From the NCBI GenBank assembly GCA_019054805.1, contig JAHQIY010000023.1:868001-932000 (forward strand): a DNA stretch of 64,000 nucleotides, read 5' to 3'. The notes under the pieces were generated by a model. It worked only from the letters and a program-made list of their open reading frames with translations. It did no database searches and was not told the origin of the DNA. Below, one piece after another: positions 20,801 through 31,956 of the stretch. Source of the DNA: Brachionus manjavacas (Eukaryota; Rotifera; Eurotatoria; Ploima; Brachionidae). Positions within the stretch are counted from its first letter, which is position 1, and each line of letters opens with the position of its first letter. A program made the translations under genes and the position numbers.

Positions 20801-23800
20801 TTTCTGTTAGAACGTTCTCAAAGGGTAGTGTTAGGGGACACTAGTTCCACAAAGTTCAGTGCTCGGTCCTCTACTCTTTATTATTTATATAAACGATATT
20901 TTGGTTATTGTCCAAAACATTTGTGAAGCTTATGCTGATGACACGAAGATCTTATCAACAGTTAATAATTTCAACTCGATTTATATGCTACAATCAGATA
21001 TGAATAAGGTGTGCAAGTGGTCAAAAGATTGGTCGGCTCAGCTAAATGTATAAAAATGTACAGTAGTTCACATTGATAGCAATAATCCAGAGTTGGAGTA
21101 CAAGATTGGTTTGAAGCCCCTGAGTAAATAAAAATGCGAAAGAGATTAGGGTATTTACATACAGAATGATTTAAAATGAGACATACAAGTCAAAAATGCA
21201 ACAGCTAAAGCAAATAGAATGTCGTGTTTAATTATGAAAGCATTTAAGTATCCGTGCAGCGAGACTATCAAACTATTGTATTGTTCTATGGTTAGACCGC
21301 ACCTGGAGTATGCTGTCAGTGCATGGTGTCCATATTTGGAATAGGATAAAAATGAGCTTGAGAAAGTTCAACGAAGAGCAACAAAGTTGATTCCAGAACT
21401 GTATGATTTGGATTAACAACAACGTTTGTCAAAGCTAGAGTTAACCAATCTGAGGACAAGAAGATTAAGGGCTGACTTTATCCAAATGTTCAAAGTGGTA
21501 AACAATTACGAAAAAATTGAATTTAATAAAGGAATCAACTACAGTCTAAACACAAGATCTGGGAGCCGAAGATTTGAATTAAGGAGAAATAGCTATTGTC
21601 TACCGCGTGAACATGTAAAGAATTGTCTTCCTAGATTTAATTTTTTTACAAATAGAGTCGTGAATGGATGGAACAAACTACCGGAAGATGTGGTAAATGC
21701 AAAGGACCTGAATAGTTTTAAAGCGAAGCCTGATGTTTGGATGTCGAAACAAAAAGAAGCGACTGATACAGTTCTTTAGAGCTATGCTTAGATAACCTCT
21801 AAGCTGCAGTTTAAACTACTACTACTACTACTAATTTGAGACAGAGTAACCAAGTTTAAAATAAAGGATTAAAAAATCTATTAAAATGAAAAAAATTCTT
21901 TTTTTTTAAAAAGATTTTAATAAAATGAGAATAAAATACTTACTTAACTAGATATTTTAAAAACTTATTACTTTTATTTTTTATTTCAAATTTAATTGTC
22001 TATTTTGAGCTAATTATCCTTCAGAATAAAAAAAATTTAGTAGATTAAATTAAAAAATTAAATAAATAAATCGAAATAAGAAATAATAGGTTTTAAATAT
22101 TCAAGTAATGATAGGTTCTTAAAAATAAGAGGAAATGATGTAACAATTAAACAATAACATTATTTTATCTTCGTTTTATATTTTTACATAAATTAAATTT
22201 ATCAAACTCTAAAATTAAGATACTTTGTTCTATATTAGTTTTCATTTTTTAAAAAAAAGTTAAAAATATTGGATTTTTAAAAATATTATTTAATTTTTTT
22301 TAAGAATTTTCTTTATAATTGGGAAAATTTTATTTTAAATTTGGGTTAAAAAAATAAAATATTTTATTTTTATTCATATTGGGTATTTTATTCAAATTTT
22401 GTGGTATCAATTTTAATTTTCCTTCTGTTTTCTGAAAAATCACCAATTTTAATATGAAAAATTAAAAATATTGAATTTTAATAACTTTAGCTAAAATTTG
22501 TTATCTTCGATAGCATTTATTATTTATTTCAATCCATCTTTGAAAAATTATAAAGTAAAAATTCTTTTAAAAATACTAAAAATTCCTAAATTGTCCTTAA
22601 TTCTATTTTTATCTAGTCAAAATATGCTAGAAAAAAAACTAAGGACAAGTTAAGAGAATAAACTTTTCTAAGTATGCAGAATTTTTATTTTAAAATCAAA
22701 TTTATAAAAAATCTCTCTTTTGTTTGATTTAAAATTATAGCTGGTGATTATTCAGAATTTTTTTACAAACCATTTTATGTGCATCCGTTACTTTAGAGTC
22801 TTTATGTCTTTTTTCGTAATTATTTCATTTACTATATTTAAGATATTTTGTAAGACTGCGCAATAAGCTTGAAATTCTATTAAAAAAAATTTTTGGAAAA
22901 AAATTGAGGTAATTAAGTGTTTTTCATTACCCAACCCTAGATATTTTATAAAAATAAATTCAAATTAAAAATATGCCTACCATTCTCAGGTCTCTCATGG
23001 TGCTATTTTTTATTTGGAAATTAGGAATTTTAAGAAACTTTACAATCACAATATCTCCTTTGTATTTGGCAATTTTTATTGTTTTTTGGTGAGCTATTCT
23101 TTCTTCACCACTTTTCAGAGATATGTTAGATTTAGTTGTATCTATTGTTACTTTCGACGAAGCAGCTCCAACAAAATCCAAATCTTCAGGCAAAAGAAGA
23201 ATTTTATTCGGTCCTTTGGATAGTTCTTTTCGCATCAAACGACTTCGAGCAATATACGCTACCACACACACAATGATCACAAATATTACCATTCCAACTA
23301 CACCAAATAAAACGTCTTTAAATATTCCATCATCTTCGTGTAAAAATTAAGAGCTATTCATGCAAATAAGAAAAAATATTAAAATACTTGGAGTTTCATC
23401 CGGCAGGTCAGAATTTCCTTGATATCGGAATGTTAAATTCTGAGGCATGTTAATTTCTACCTCAAATATGTCGGTGTTTAAATCAAGTATGGAGTTTGCT
23501 ATGTAAAAAGTAGCAACCTCCGAGTATAAGTCCGTAGTTTGACTGAGACCAAACATTTCAAAATAAAGGTCCCTATAGCAATACTGAAACACTTGATAAT
23601 GCATTGTTTCAGTATTTTGATAGCATCTAAGGTTAACTCGATGATTCAGTGTGTCAAAAAAAATTTCGTTCGACCCATTATATTTTTTGATAAAATTTAT
23701 ATTTTCATTTTCGTCTAAAAAGTACGAAAAAGGTGCTGCCAGTGATTGGTTTGGTTTGAGCATACTAAGTAACAATTCAGAGTAATTTGCATAGTTTTGA

Positions 23801-26800
23801 TTATTAGAATCCATTGGAATTAATTTGTAAAAGAAGAAGTAAGCGCTCTTTTTATTTGGATCGTGAATAGGAGAATTGAGATTTAAAAGTGGCAAACAAT
23901 TCGGTGAACTGTAAATTGCTACTGTATTAATTCTAAATTGTTTTATTATTTGCCAATATAATTCCATGAATTTTTCGTCTTCACCGCAGCGAACAATTAG
24001 AAACAAAACTTAAATAAGGAAGGTTATTTTTATGTTTGAATTTTTTTCCGGTTTTAAGATTTCGAGCAAATATCGAAACGAAAAATAAAATTTTGGTTCC
24101 AAAAAAAGACTTTTAAAGATTCAATTCTTGTATTATTGGTATGATTTTAAAAATGGCCAATTCCGGTGATCTTACAAGCATTTTTTTTTAAATCTTAAAT
24201 TTTTTCGTCACCAATATTTCTTCATTATTATTTGTTTTTCGAAAAAATTTAATTTTTTGGCACAAAAATCATTTTTCTTTTAAATACTCATCCGTAGCAT
24301 TTTCGATTTTAAGATGAACATATAGGCTAGTACCCATGTCATTTTATACTGATTAACACTTCATTTTTTTAATTTTTAAAAAATTATTTGTTATTAATTA
24401 AAAAATAAAGTTTTAAAGTTTACGAAATTCAATACTTTAGTGCTATTTGAATTTCACATTTATGACTCAAAATTCGTAATCCACGTTCTCAAAAAAAAAT
24501 TTTTTACACCCAGGGTTCCAAAAATAGCAAACTCTTTAAAAAGTTGTTGCTCTTTAAGACTCAAAATCTCAAAGATAAAACTTAAATATACTAAAAAAAG
24601 TATATATATTTTCTGAAAGAGCATAAAATTCTCTACATGCTAATGTAATTTAGAAAAAAAAAGGTGTTTTTTCTGGTTTAAATCGTATCTCCTCCGAGGG
24701 ATCAATCATGACCCGATTTTTTTTTTAAATCTAGACAAAATTCTGAACAATTCTATGGTTTTACTTTTTTATTTTATTGCTTTATTTTTCTTAAATATGT
24801 CGCATATGGTCAATTATGGAATGTAATTTGGTCAAAGTAAGAGCTGGAGAAATGTTTAATAGACCGGCTGAACAAGTAAAAAAAGATTCATGTATTTTGT
24901 ATATTGTATAGTAAAGAAGAATTGTGTCAATATATTGAAGATTTAATTTTGAATTTTGAAGATTAGACATTAAATTAAATTTAATTATCTTATTTTGTAT
25001 TCAATTAACAATAAAACATTTACTTTTTTTAAATTAACTTTATTAGCAATCAATTAATCCATGTAAATTTTGTTTTACCTTGCTATGAATAATTTCACCT
25101 TGCTATGATTTTTCTTGCGATGAAACGTTCTAATGCCATGAAATCCTACACTGTTAGAAATCTATTTAAGTCTTTTCTTTTAAGATTTTGCCTAAATAAC
25201 CATTTAATGGAAAATTTAAAAAAAAATTTTAATTTCAGACTGATTATTCTATCTTGAAAATTGCTACGAGGTCGCAATAAAATTACAAAAAATTTATACC
25301 AAAATTATTTTCAAGTATTAAGTTTATTTGTATTTATTTACTTATTTAATTGAAGGCATCATGCGATTCAGATTAGTACCGGGATGTTTTCTAACCAATT
25401 TCCAAAATATAAAAAATACTCTCGATAAGCATTATGAAAACTTATATTTTAAGTATTTTTCACAAATAAGTTTTTCTATAAACGAAAAAAAAAATAATCG
25501 CCAGATTTTTTAGCGTTTTAATTTAATTCTTTGAAAAAACGAAAAAGTTGATTTCAATTCCAGCAACTTCGGCTTTTGTTGAACGATTTTTCAGCATTTG
25601 CGGTGTTGTGACTAGTAAAAGAAACCAGAATTTAAATTCAGTTTTTAAAGCTCTTTTTAAAAAAAAACGTCAATCTGATTTAAAAGATTTTGTTTAATTT
25701 TTTTGTCAAAACTTATACAAATTCTATTTTTAATAAATTTGATTTTTTTTAAATATCTTAAAATTAATTAAATAATTTATTTATAAAAAAAAAAAACCAT
25801 ATTTCATAAATTGAACTTTTTTAGAATAAAATTATCATTTATATTTATTTTACTATTTTCATTAAAATAAAAAAATGGTTTATTGTAAGCTTAACACTTG
25901 ATAAATTTAAGTTTTCAAATGTAAGATCAAAGTGCAATAATTAATTTTACCAAGTTTTTATTGCATAAATTAAGTCAACTGCTTTTCTATATTAAATTTC
26001 TAATTAATGTAATTAATTTTTATTTATTTATTAAAAATATAATTTTGGGTTACCCCAGGGTTTGTCCGAATGGCTTTTGCCTTCGTTTAAACCCTATTGC
26101 TATCGAAAAAATGATTAAATAAAAAAAAAAAATAAAAAAAATGTTTGAGTTCATTTGTTAAAATTTAAAATTTAGTTACAAAAAAGAGAATAAAATTGTA
26201 TTGAATTAATGTAATTAATGTGCCTATTTAAAAAAATGTAAATGTGTTTCAAAAGTCTGAAATGTATTGAAACAAAAAATTTTTTGCAATAGTCAAATTA
26301 ATGCGACAAATTTTTAAAATAATATAAGAAAGAATAATACAATTAATTTAATTTGTTCAGAATCTGTAAAAAAGTGGTCTTATAGAGAAAAAATTGAAAT
26401 TAATCATTGAAAAAAATTATGTTTTTATAGACTGAATTTAACCAATTTTCGTACAAATATTTAATTGACTTTAAAAATTTCAAAAAATCTAGTTCTCCTA
26501 TGGTTTACTAAAAGAAAAAGATCGTCTAGAACACCTTAACTTGTAAATCACATCTTTTAAATAAGAAAATATATTTTTTGAATACTTTTTTTGAAGAAAA
26601 ATAAAAAATGTTAAAATGAGCACTTAATGCATTTTTTTTGGTCTGTTATTTATTTGTTAATCGGTACCGAGCCAATTCTTCTTCAAAATAAAAATATATA
26701 GCGAAATAAATATAAGGTTAAATAAGATAAAATAAAAAAAATTAAAATTTTTCTTGTCTTATTGTTCAAAAACTACAGGAATTCAAAATTTTGATTATTA

Positions 26801-28363
26801 TTTTTTAAACACCTGTTATTAGCATTTCAAGTAAAAAATTAGATGTCAGGTTCTTAAAAAAAAAATTTCCTAATTTTCTAATCAAAATTTTGACTGAAGG
26901 TAGATGAAAAAATTGCATCATTTTTTTTTCAATTCTGAAGGAATCATAGGTTGATGAATACTTTCAAATAAATAAAATATATCATATTATTAAAAATCTT
27001 TTAAGATCTTAAAATAAATTTCACGAAAAAAAAATTAAAAAAAAAGATAACTAATTTTTATTCTTGGACTGTAATTCGGTGTTTAACTATACCTGGCGAA
27101 GGAGAAGTATGGAGCAAGAACTGTAAAATTAAATTAAATACCTCAATTATTAGCAATTATTTTAAAAATAAATTTTTGACATTATTTGTTAAGTGTAAAC
27201 AAAAATAAAAAAATAAAGAAAATCTTTATATTACTCGGATGGGGCGAATAATGATAAAAACAGGACTAAATGCTTAGTTTTTGATTTTTCTCTTCAACTT
27301 TTTCAGATTTTTAAAATAAAATTTTCAAAAGTATCAATTTATTTTTTAATTTCTCAAATATTTTGCATTGTTGTAATTTTTTTTGCTCCAAACTTCACCG
27401 TTGCCATTGCATGCCTTTAAAGATTTTCAAGTAAATTTTTGTCTTTTGACCAACAGCCTCAAGCCAAGTCAAAGTCAAAGAATTTAATTTTCATATCAAA
27501 AAATCAAAAATTCATATCACCGGACTTTAAAAAAAATTAAATTCTTTGACTTGAACTACTGAAACTCCGGGAAAAACAAGTTTTATTTTTAGCTTTTTTT
27601 TTAGGAAAATAAATAAAAAATTGAATGCTCACAGATCAAAACCGGTTCTAATAAGAAAAAAATTACTTTTAACATTGTCTTTAAGAAGCAGACTAATTTT
27701 TGAATCTTGGATTGGCAAAGAGAACTCAAGTGTGAATCTTGAGTCTATACTGAACTTGAACAGTAGATATCCGGCTAAACTTTTATAGAAATCGTTTTGT
27801 GTTGAGTTGGAGTAAATAATGGCATAGTTGAGTATTGAAAATCTGTTCATTAGACCGGTCAAAACTACTTGTATCTGCCGAATGGACGGTGAAAGGGTGA
27901 TAACACGAATAAAATTTGAGAAGGACACGTTTGGCTGCATTTGGACCATCTGGGCATTTTCGTCGCAGTCAAAAACAGAGTGTGTAACAATTAATTTCTT
28001 ATCTGTCAGAGGATTGCAAATAAGTTCTATTAGATTTTCACAAGAAAGGTATTTTCGCTTTGATTCAATGGCATTTATGACATAATTGTTATTGCTGGCT
28101 ACCATTTGAGCTAGCGTGTTTCCACACGATGATGACGCATTTGAATCGAAGCGCTGGAAGTTGGTACTGTTGAATGACAAATGGTTGTATTGGTTACTAA
28201 AATCTATGAAAGCTTCGAAATCAGACAGCAAATTATCGCTAAATATCGCCATTGAATCTTGCTGGTAGTTAAAATGTCCATTTACCACAAATTTCCACGT
28301 CAAATACACACTCAAGCAGTACAGTTTAATGAACAGAGACAATTTACATTTTTTAACCGGCAT
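17802..28363 (-). CDS. Receptor guanylate cyclase, gene 1 (1199 aa)
   Basis: Single-pass membrane enzyme making cGMP from GTP. Six exons, phases all consistent: 27667-28363, 23388-24008, 22981-23333, 19183-19853, 18980-19120, 17802-18918. Order: signal-like N-terminus; extracellular ligand-binding-type region (about 30-440); one membrane helix ([20 protein letters not shown], about 446-467); kinase homology domain (558-780) that lacks the catalytic Asp (YHGNLKSRN instead of HRD), so a pseudokinase, though DFG is kept; coiled linker [19 protein letters not shown]; cyclase (about 845-1035) with FSDIVGFT metal site, VETIGDAYM and [16 protein letters not shown], where Glu and Cys specify GTP. A long polar tail ends DSIV, a class I PDZ-binding motif. 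Introns 1 and 3 (3.66 and 3.1 kb) hold hAT and CR1 debris; the others are 54-62 bp. The ligand is unknown. Confidence 0.93.
18390..18875 (-). repeat. 486-bp tract shared with gene 2 (gene conversion tract)
   Basis: Aligned with 32482-32967 without gaps, only two single-base differences are seen (near 18682 and 18821, both synonymous). Immediately outside both ends the two genes differ strongly. It covers the catalytic core from [10 protein letters not shown] to GGYH. Confidence 0.93.
20402..21835 (+). mobile_element. CR1-type LINE, 5'-truncated, with (ACT)n tail
   Basis: Inserted in a guanylate cyclase intron, opposite strand. Nearly complete RT with few breaks: [62 protein letters not shown] (motif A), a frameshift at motif [24 protein letters not shown] (motif C), [35 protein letters not shown], and the C-terminal [20 protein letters not shown]. 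It ends in an ACT repeat at 21816-21832, a microsatellite tail as in CR1 elements. Three internal stops and one frameshift make it inactive. The same family is at 48990-49795 (minus). Confidence 0.9.
25557..25697 (+). pseudogene. hAT transposase C-terminal relic
   Basis: Reads [20 protein letters not shown] and [14 protein letters not shown] before TAA. This is the hAT C-terminal dimerisation segment (P-A-T-SA-xERxFS-xG-xxxxKRN-L). The upstream catalytic part is not recognisable, although an open frame at 25328-25513 may be a remnant. It sits in the 3.66-kb first intron of guanylate cyclase gene 1. It is a possible source family for the hAT-like MITEs in this window. Confidence 0.8.
26040..26135 (+). 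mobile_element. Structured LINE 3' tail
   Basis: AGGGTTT (26057-26063) pairs with AAACCCT (26089-26095), enclosing a second stem CGAATGGC/GCCTTCG with a TTTT loop. A-rich repeats follow. The arrangement resembles the 2822-2872 tail. The body of the element upstream is not recognisable. Confidence 0.5.
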
Positions 28364-30115
28364 TTCAGTATTTTTTAATAATCTAAAAATCCCAAAATTT
28401 GCTCATTATCCTTTCGGAGATTTGGATTTTTTTTAAAATTAACTTCCGCATGCCTGCAAAATTGAATTAATTAGATAATTTTCTAATATGTTCTCGGATC
28501 ATACAATTAATGAAATGTGATTATCTTTCCAAAATTAAATTTAATTTTCTATTGAGGCATGTTAAGATGCTGCCCCGCTATGCTTAGAAAATGTTTCCGC
28601 TTCTTAAATCTATTTTGAACTTGAGAAAATATTTTTTTTTATTTTGGAAAATTTAAAAATTAATATTCACTGCTTCAAATTTTTCCAATTAAATAATGAT
28701 TTTTTGAATATTTTTTCATTGACTTTTCCTGGTCAAATGCACCGAAAAGACTTGATTAGTCATGAAAAAGCGCGATGTAATGTAAATTTACATTGAAATT
28801 AAATGCATTACATTAAACATAGAACATTTATTTAAAAATTATTTAAAAAATTATTAAAATTTATTATTTAAAAAAAAAAATTAATTATTAATTTCATAGC
28901 TTAACTAGACTAACTAGTTTTTTGAATTACTTTTTAAAATAACAAAAATTGTTTTTGATGCTTGATTGACAAAACATGAAACAAAAATAAATCTTAAAGT
29001 CTTTAAAGATCAATTTTTCTTTTCTTTAAATTCATCGAAAACTAAAATTGAATATTTTGTTTAAAGTCATTTTTTCTCATATTTTATATAGGAGCCATTT
29101 ATGTTTATTCTTATCTGAAATTTCTGTCCAAATTCTCAAAACAAACATTTGACTGTAAAATCTAGAATCTTTGTTCAAAAAGATTGTTATATAAACAGAT
29201 AAGAAACGGCTTTAAGAGAAAATACAGAATTGGCATATTCCGTTTGCTAATACATTAATAATTCCTATCCTAATACTAGTCAAATAGGTTTATTAATGAT
29301 TAATTTTGAATTTTTTTTATCTCCAAACAGCATTTTATCAGCTTTGTATATTATTGATTTTGAAAAATTTAATCTCTTATTTAAAATATAATCGCAATGT
29401 TTTTCATTCTTGGTATTCTGGTGATAATTCTCATAGTAACAAGATTTTCGAGCAGAAAGCCCATGTAAATAAATGAAGAACTAACGAGAAAGGGAACAGG
29501 TAACTAATTAGTTATGTTGCTATTCTAATTCAGTTTTTAATTATATAATAAAAATTAATTTGATATTTTTATCAATGACAGATACACACTGTATGTACAA
29601 AAGCGCATTCGATATAAAAAATCAATAATCTTTATCTCTTAATTATATGAAAAACAGCCACTACAACACTTGACAACCAAAATGGAGTCATTAATTTTGT
29701 TTAATTATATGATTGATCAATCAAGTATGCCTAGCTAGATCGTAATACAAATAAATAAAAATTCTTGCTAATTAAAACGAAATTTCAAAATTTAACTAAT
29801 AAATTTGATACATAGTATCTAATTAGAAAAAATATTCAGGTCTTTAAAAGGGATCAGTTAATTAAAGAAAAATTTCGACTTGTTTAAGAAAATCAAATTA
29901 TTTCACAAATTACGACAAATTTGAGGGTTTTAAGATTTAAGATGTAAAATCTTTGCACTTTTTTCAAATAAACTTTTGTGTTATCATTTGAATTTTTTTG
30001 CCAACTTGTAAAATTTATGTAACTAAAATTTTCGATTAAAACAAAGTTAAAAAAAATTTAATTTTTTTACATTAAAGTATTGAATCAATTCTGTAAATTT
30101 AACATGATGTATCTT
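28364..30115. other. Intergenic region between the two guanylate cyclase genes, left part
   Basis: AT-rich. Immediately right of 28363 must lie the promoter of gene 1, but no element can be named. Around 28770-28810 is a small palindromic AATGTAAATTTACATT-type segment. No genes seen. Confidence 0.35.
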
Positions 30116-30119
30116 GAGG

Positions 30120-30310
30120 CAATGCCTGCAAAAAGATTGGTAGCCCTAACGACGATTCCCCCGCAAAATAATAAAAAACCTGCAATAACTTGAAAGTCAA
30201 CAATCACGGAAGAGATCACCGAAATGGGAAAAAGCTAGGATGGCAAAGCATTTGAAATTAATGACCCTATGCTTCACAAGGAGCGAATAAAGAAATAATA
30301 CCATCTTTTT
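30120..30310 (+). mobile_element. RTE-type LINE 3' fragment
   Basis: Reads STITEEITEMGKS and NDPMLHKERIKK at the end, the same C-terminal sequence as the minus-strand copy at 30420-30750 (KSSSKWEWHGK region and GPYAPQGVNKEK at DNA level). Ends in AATAATA. Strongly decayed. Confidence 0.6.
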
Positions 30311-30419
30311 GTGGTAAATTAAAATATTTTTTAGTTTAAGGTTGCTTTATAAATTTTAATTCCATTGACACTGGAACTTGTGCTTGAATGTGTATTTCAG
30401 AATGTATTAAGGCACTATT

Positions 30420-30750
30420 TTTTTTCCTTATTCACTCCTTGTGGAGCATAGGGTCCATAGTTTTTATTTCCACTCAAGTCGATCTTTTGCCTATACTCTT
30501 GCTTCTTTCCATGTCATTCCCATTTCGATGAGCTCTTTCGTGATTGTTGACCTCCATGTTACTGCTGGTCATCCAAATTACGTCGCCCTTGAGGCGTCCA
30601 TTGAAGGGTTCTTTTAGGTATTCGTGTTTCTTTCATTCTAAGTACATGCCCAAGCAATCGCAGTCTTTTATTCTCAATACACTGACTTAATGGCTCTAAA
30701 TTTGTTCTTGTATTTAAGTCAGCATTTGACAATGTTTCAGGCCAGTGTAC
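30420..30750 (-). mobile_element. RTE-type LINE C-terminal fragment
   Basis: On the minus strand: VHWPETLSNADLNTRTNLEP, LSQCIENKRLRLLGHVLRMK, then ETRIPKRTLQWTPQGRRN. This is the classic RTE/R4-like C-terminal region (WP.T.SN..L..RT...P....I..RRLR.LGHVLRM). Its 3' end faces the plus-strand copy at 30120-30310, about 110 bp apart. Confidence 0.85.
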
Positions 30751-30777
30751 ATCTTTTTATTTATTAAGTGTCCCAAA

Positions 30778-31294
30778 TCATAAATCCTATATTTTTAACT
30801 TAAATTTTTTAAGATAATTTTTCCAAATATTATAAAGAAATTTACCCGCTTTAATTTAAAACAAAAATCATTGAGGTTGATAGAATCTGACGGAGGTTAT
30901 TAGGGCATTGTGAATTTTGGAACAAAGAACAAAAAAAAAATTTAAAAATGATAAGACTTTCTTACTATGATTCTAAGAATAGTTCTGCAAAATGTATCAG
31001 CTGATTCAAACTTTGTACCACCCAAATTTAGTCTCTGCAAAAACTCTGTAAGTCTGCAAAGCACTAAATGTATTAGAAAATCATTATAATAAAATTGCAG
31101 AGTTATTGCAGAGACTAAATTTGGGTGGTACAAAGTTTGAATCAGCTGATACATTTTGCAGAACTATTTTCAGAATCATAGTAAAAAAGTTTTATCATTT
31201 TTAAATTTTTTTTTGTTCTTTGTTCCAAAACTCACAATGCCAGTTATTAGGCTCGAAACCAATATGTCTGACTACAGTTAATGATTTGGGACAC
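30778..31294. mobile_element. MITE with GTGTCCCAAATCAT ends, hosting a Mutator-like MITE
   Basis: GTGTCCCAAATCAT at 30778-30791 is complemented at 31281-31294. Interior CAAAAATCATTGAGGTTGAT and AATCTGACGGAG recur at 34785-34815. The nested MITE occupies 30904-31241. Confidence 0.75.
30904..31241. mobile_element. Mutator-like MITE, near-perfect palindrome, 9-bp target duplication
   Basis: 338 bp; GGCATTGTGAATTTTGGAAC at the left is complemented at the right (GTTCCAAAACTCACAATGCC). Arms run more than 120 bp, including ATCAGCTGATTCAAACTTTG. Flanks GGTTATTAG (30895-30903) and AGTTATTAG (31242-31250) are a 9-bp duplication. The core has CTCTGCAAAAACTCTG, shared with the other Mutator-like MITEs here. 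The related repeat at 34686-34890 gives an unoccupied site. Confidence 0.9.
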
Positions 31295-31956
31295 CATGCT
31301 TCTGAATTAGAAACGTAGCACAGTTCTATTGATTTTCTACCAACTCTGAAAAGTTCCTTAATAGAGACTGTCAAGAAATTAAATAAAAGGAGCCATCACT
31401 TAAATGGCATTTCAAATAATAGAAAGAAAAAAAAACTTATCAGTTTACATATCCCTTTTCCTTTAATATTTTTTATTTTTTCTGTTCTTTATATTCTTGA
31501 ATAAATACAAAATTTTGTTTTATCCTATTCTAATTTTTAATTTTTTTTTTTTGTTTCTTAAGGAGCCTTAGTCCTAAAAAGAAAAAAGAATATCCAGGTT
31601 TTACCTATTTTTTTATTCTCAATAAGAAAATAAATGTTGAAATACCTATGGATTTTGTAAGAAAAAACTCGGATTTAAAATTACAATTGAATTTTTTCAA
31701 AATTTTTATTGTTTATTGTTATTTGATTATCTAGTTTTTTATTTAAAAAATAATCAGTATATGATTTATTAAATTTTTTTAATATTTAATTAAATCAAAA
31801 AATATCTAAAGTTTGTCAAAGTTAAAATAAAAATACTTAAAAAATTGCAATGCAACCAAATCGAACACTTAATTTATTCTGATCAAATTTTAAATTTAAT
31901 CAAAATTTTATTTTACTTAAAACATCCATCAAAAAAAACCAATTCACCATTTTAAT
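31295..31956. other. Region downstream of guanylate cyclase gene 2
   Basis: Contains a T-rich/LINE-tail-like block (31545-31600, AAGGAGCCTTAGTCCTA) and the complement of AATAAA at 31873-31878, a likely poly(A) signal for the minus-strand gene ending at 31957. No other gene. Confidence 0.4.
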
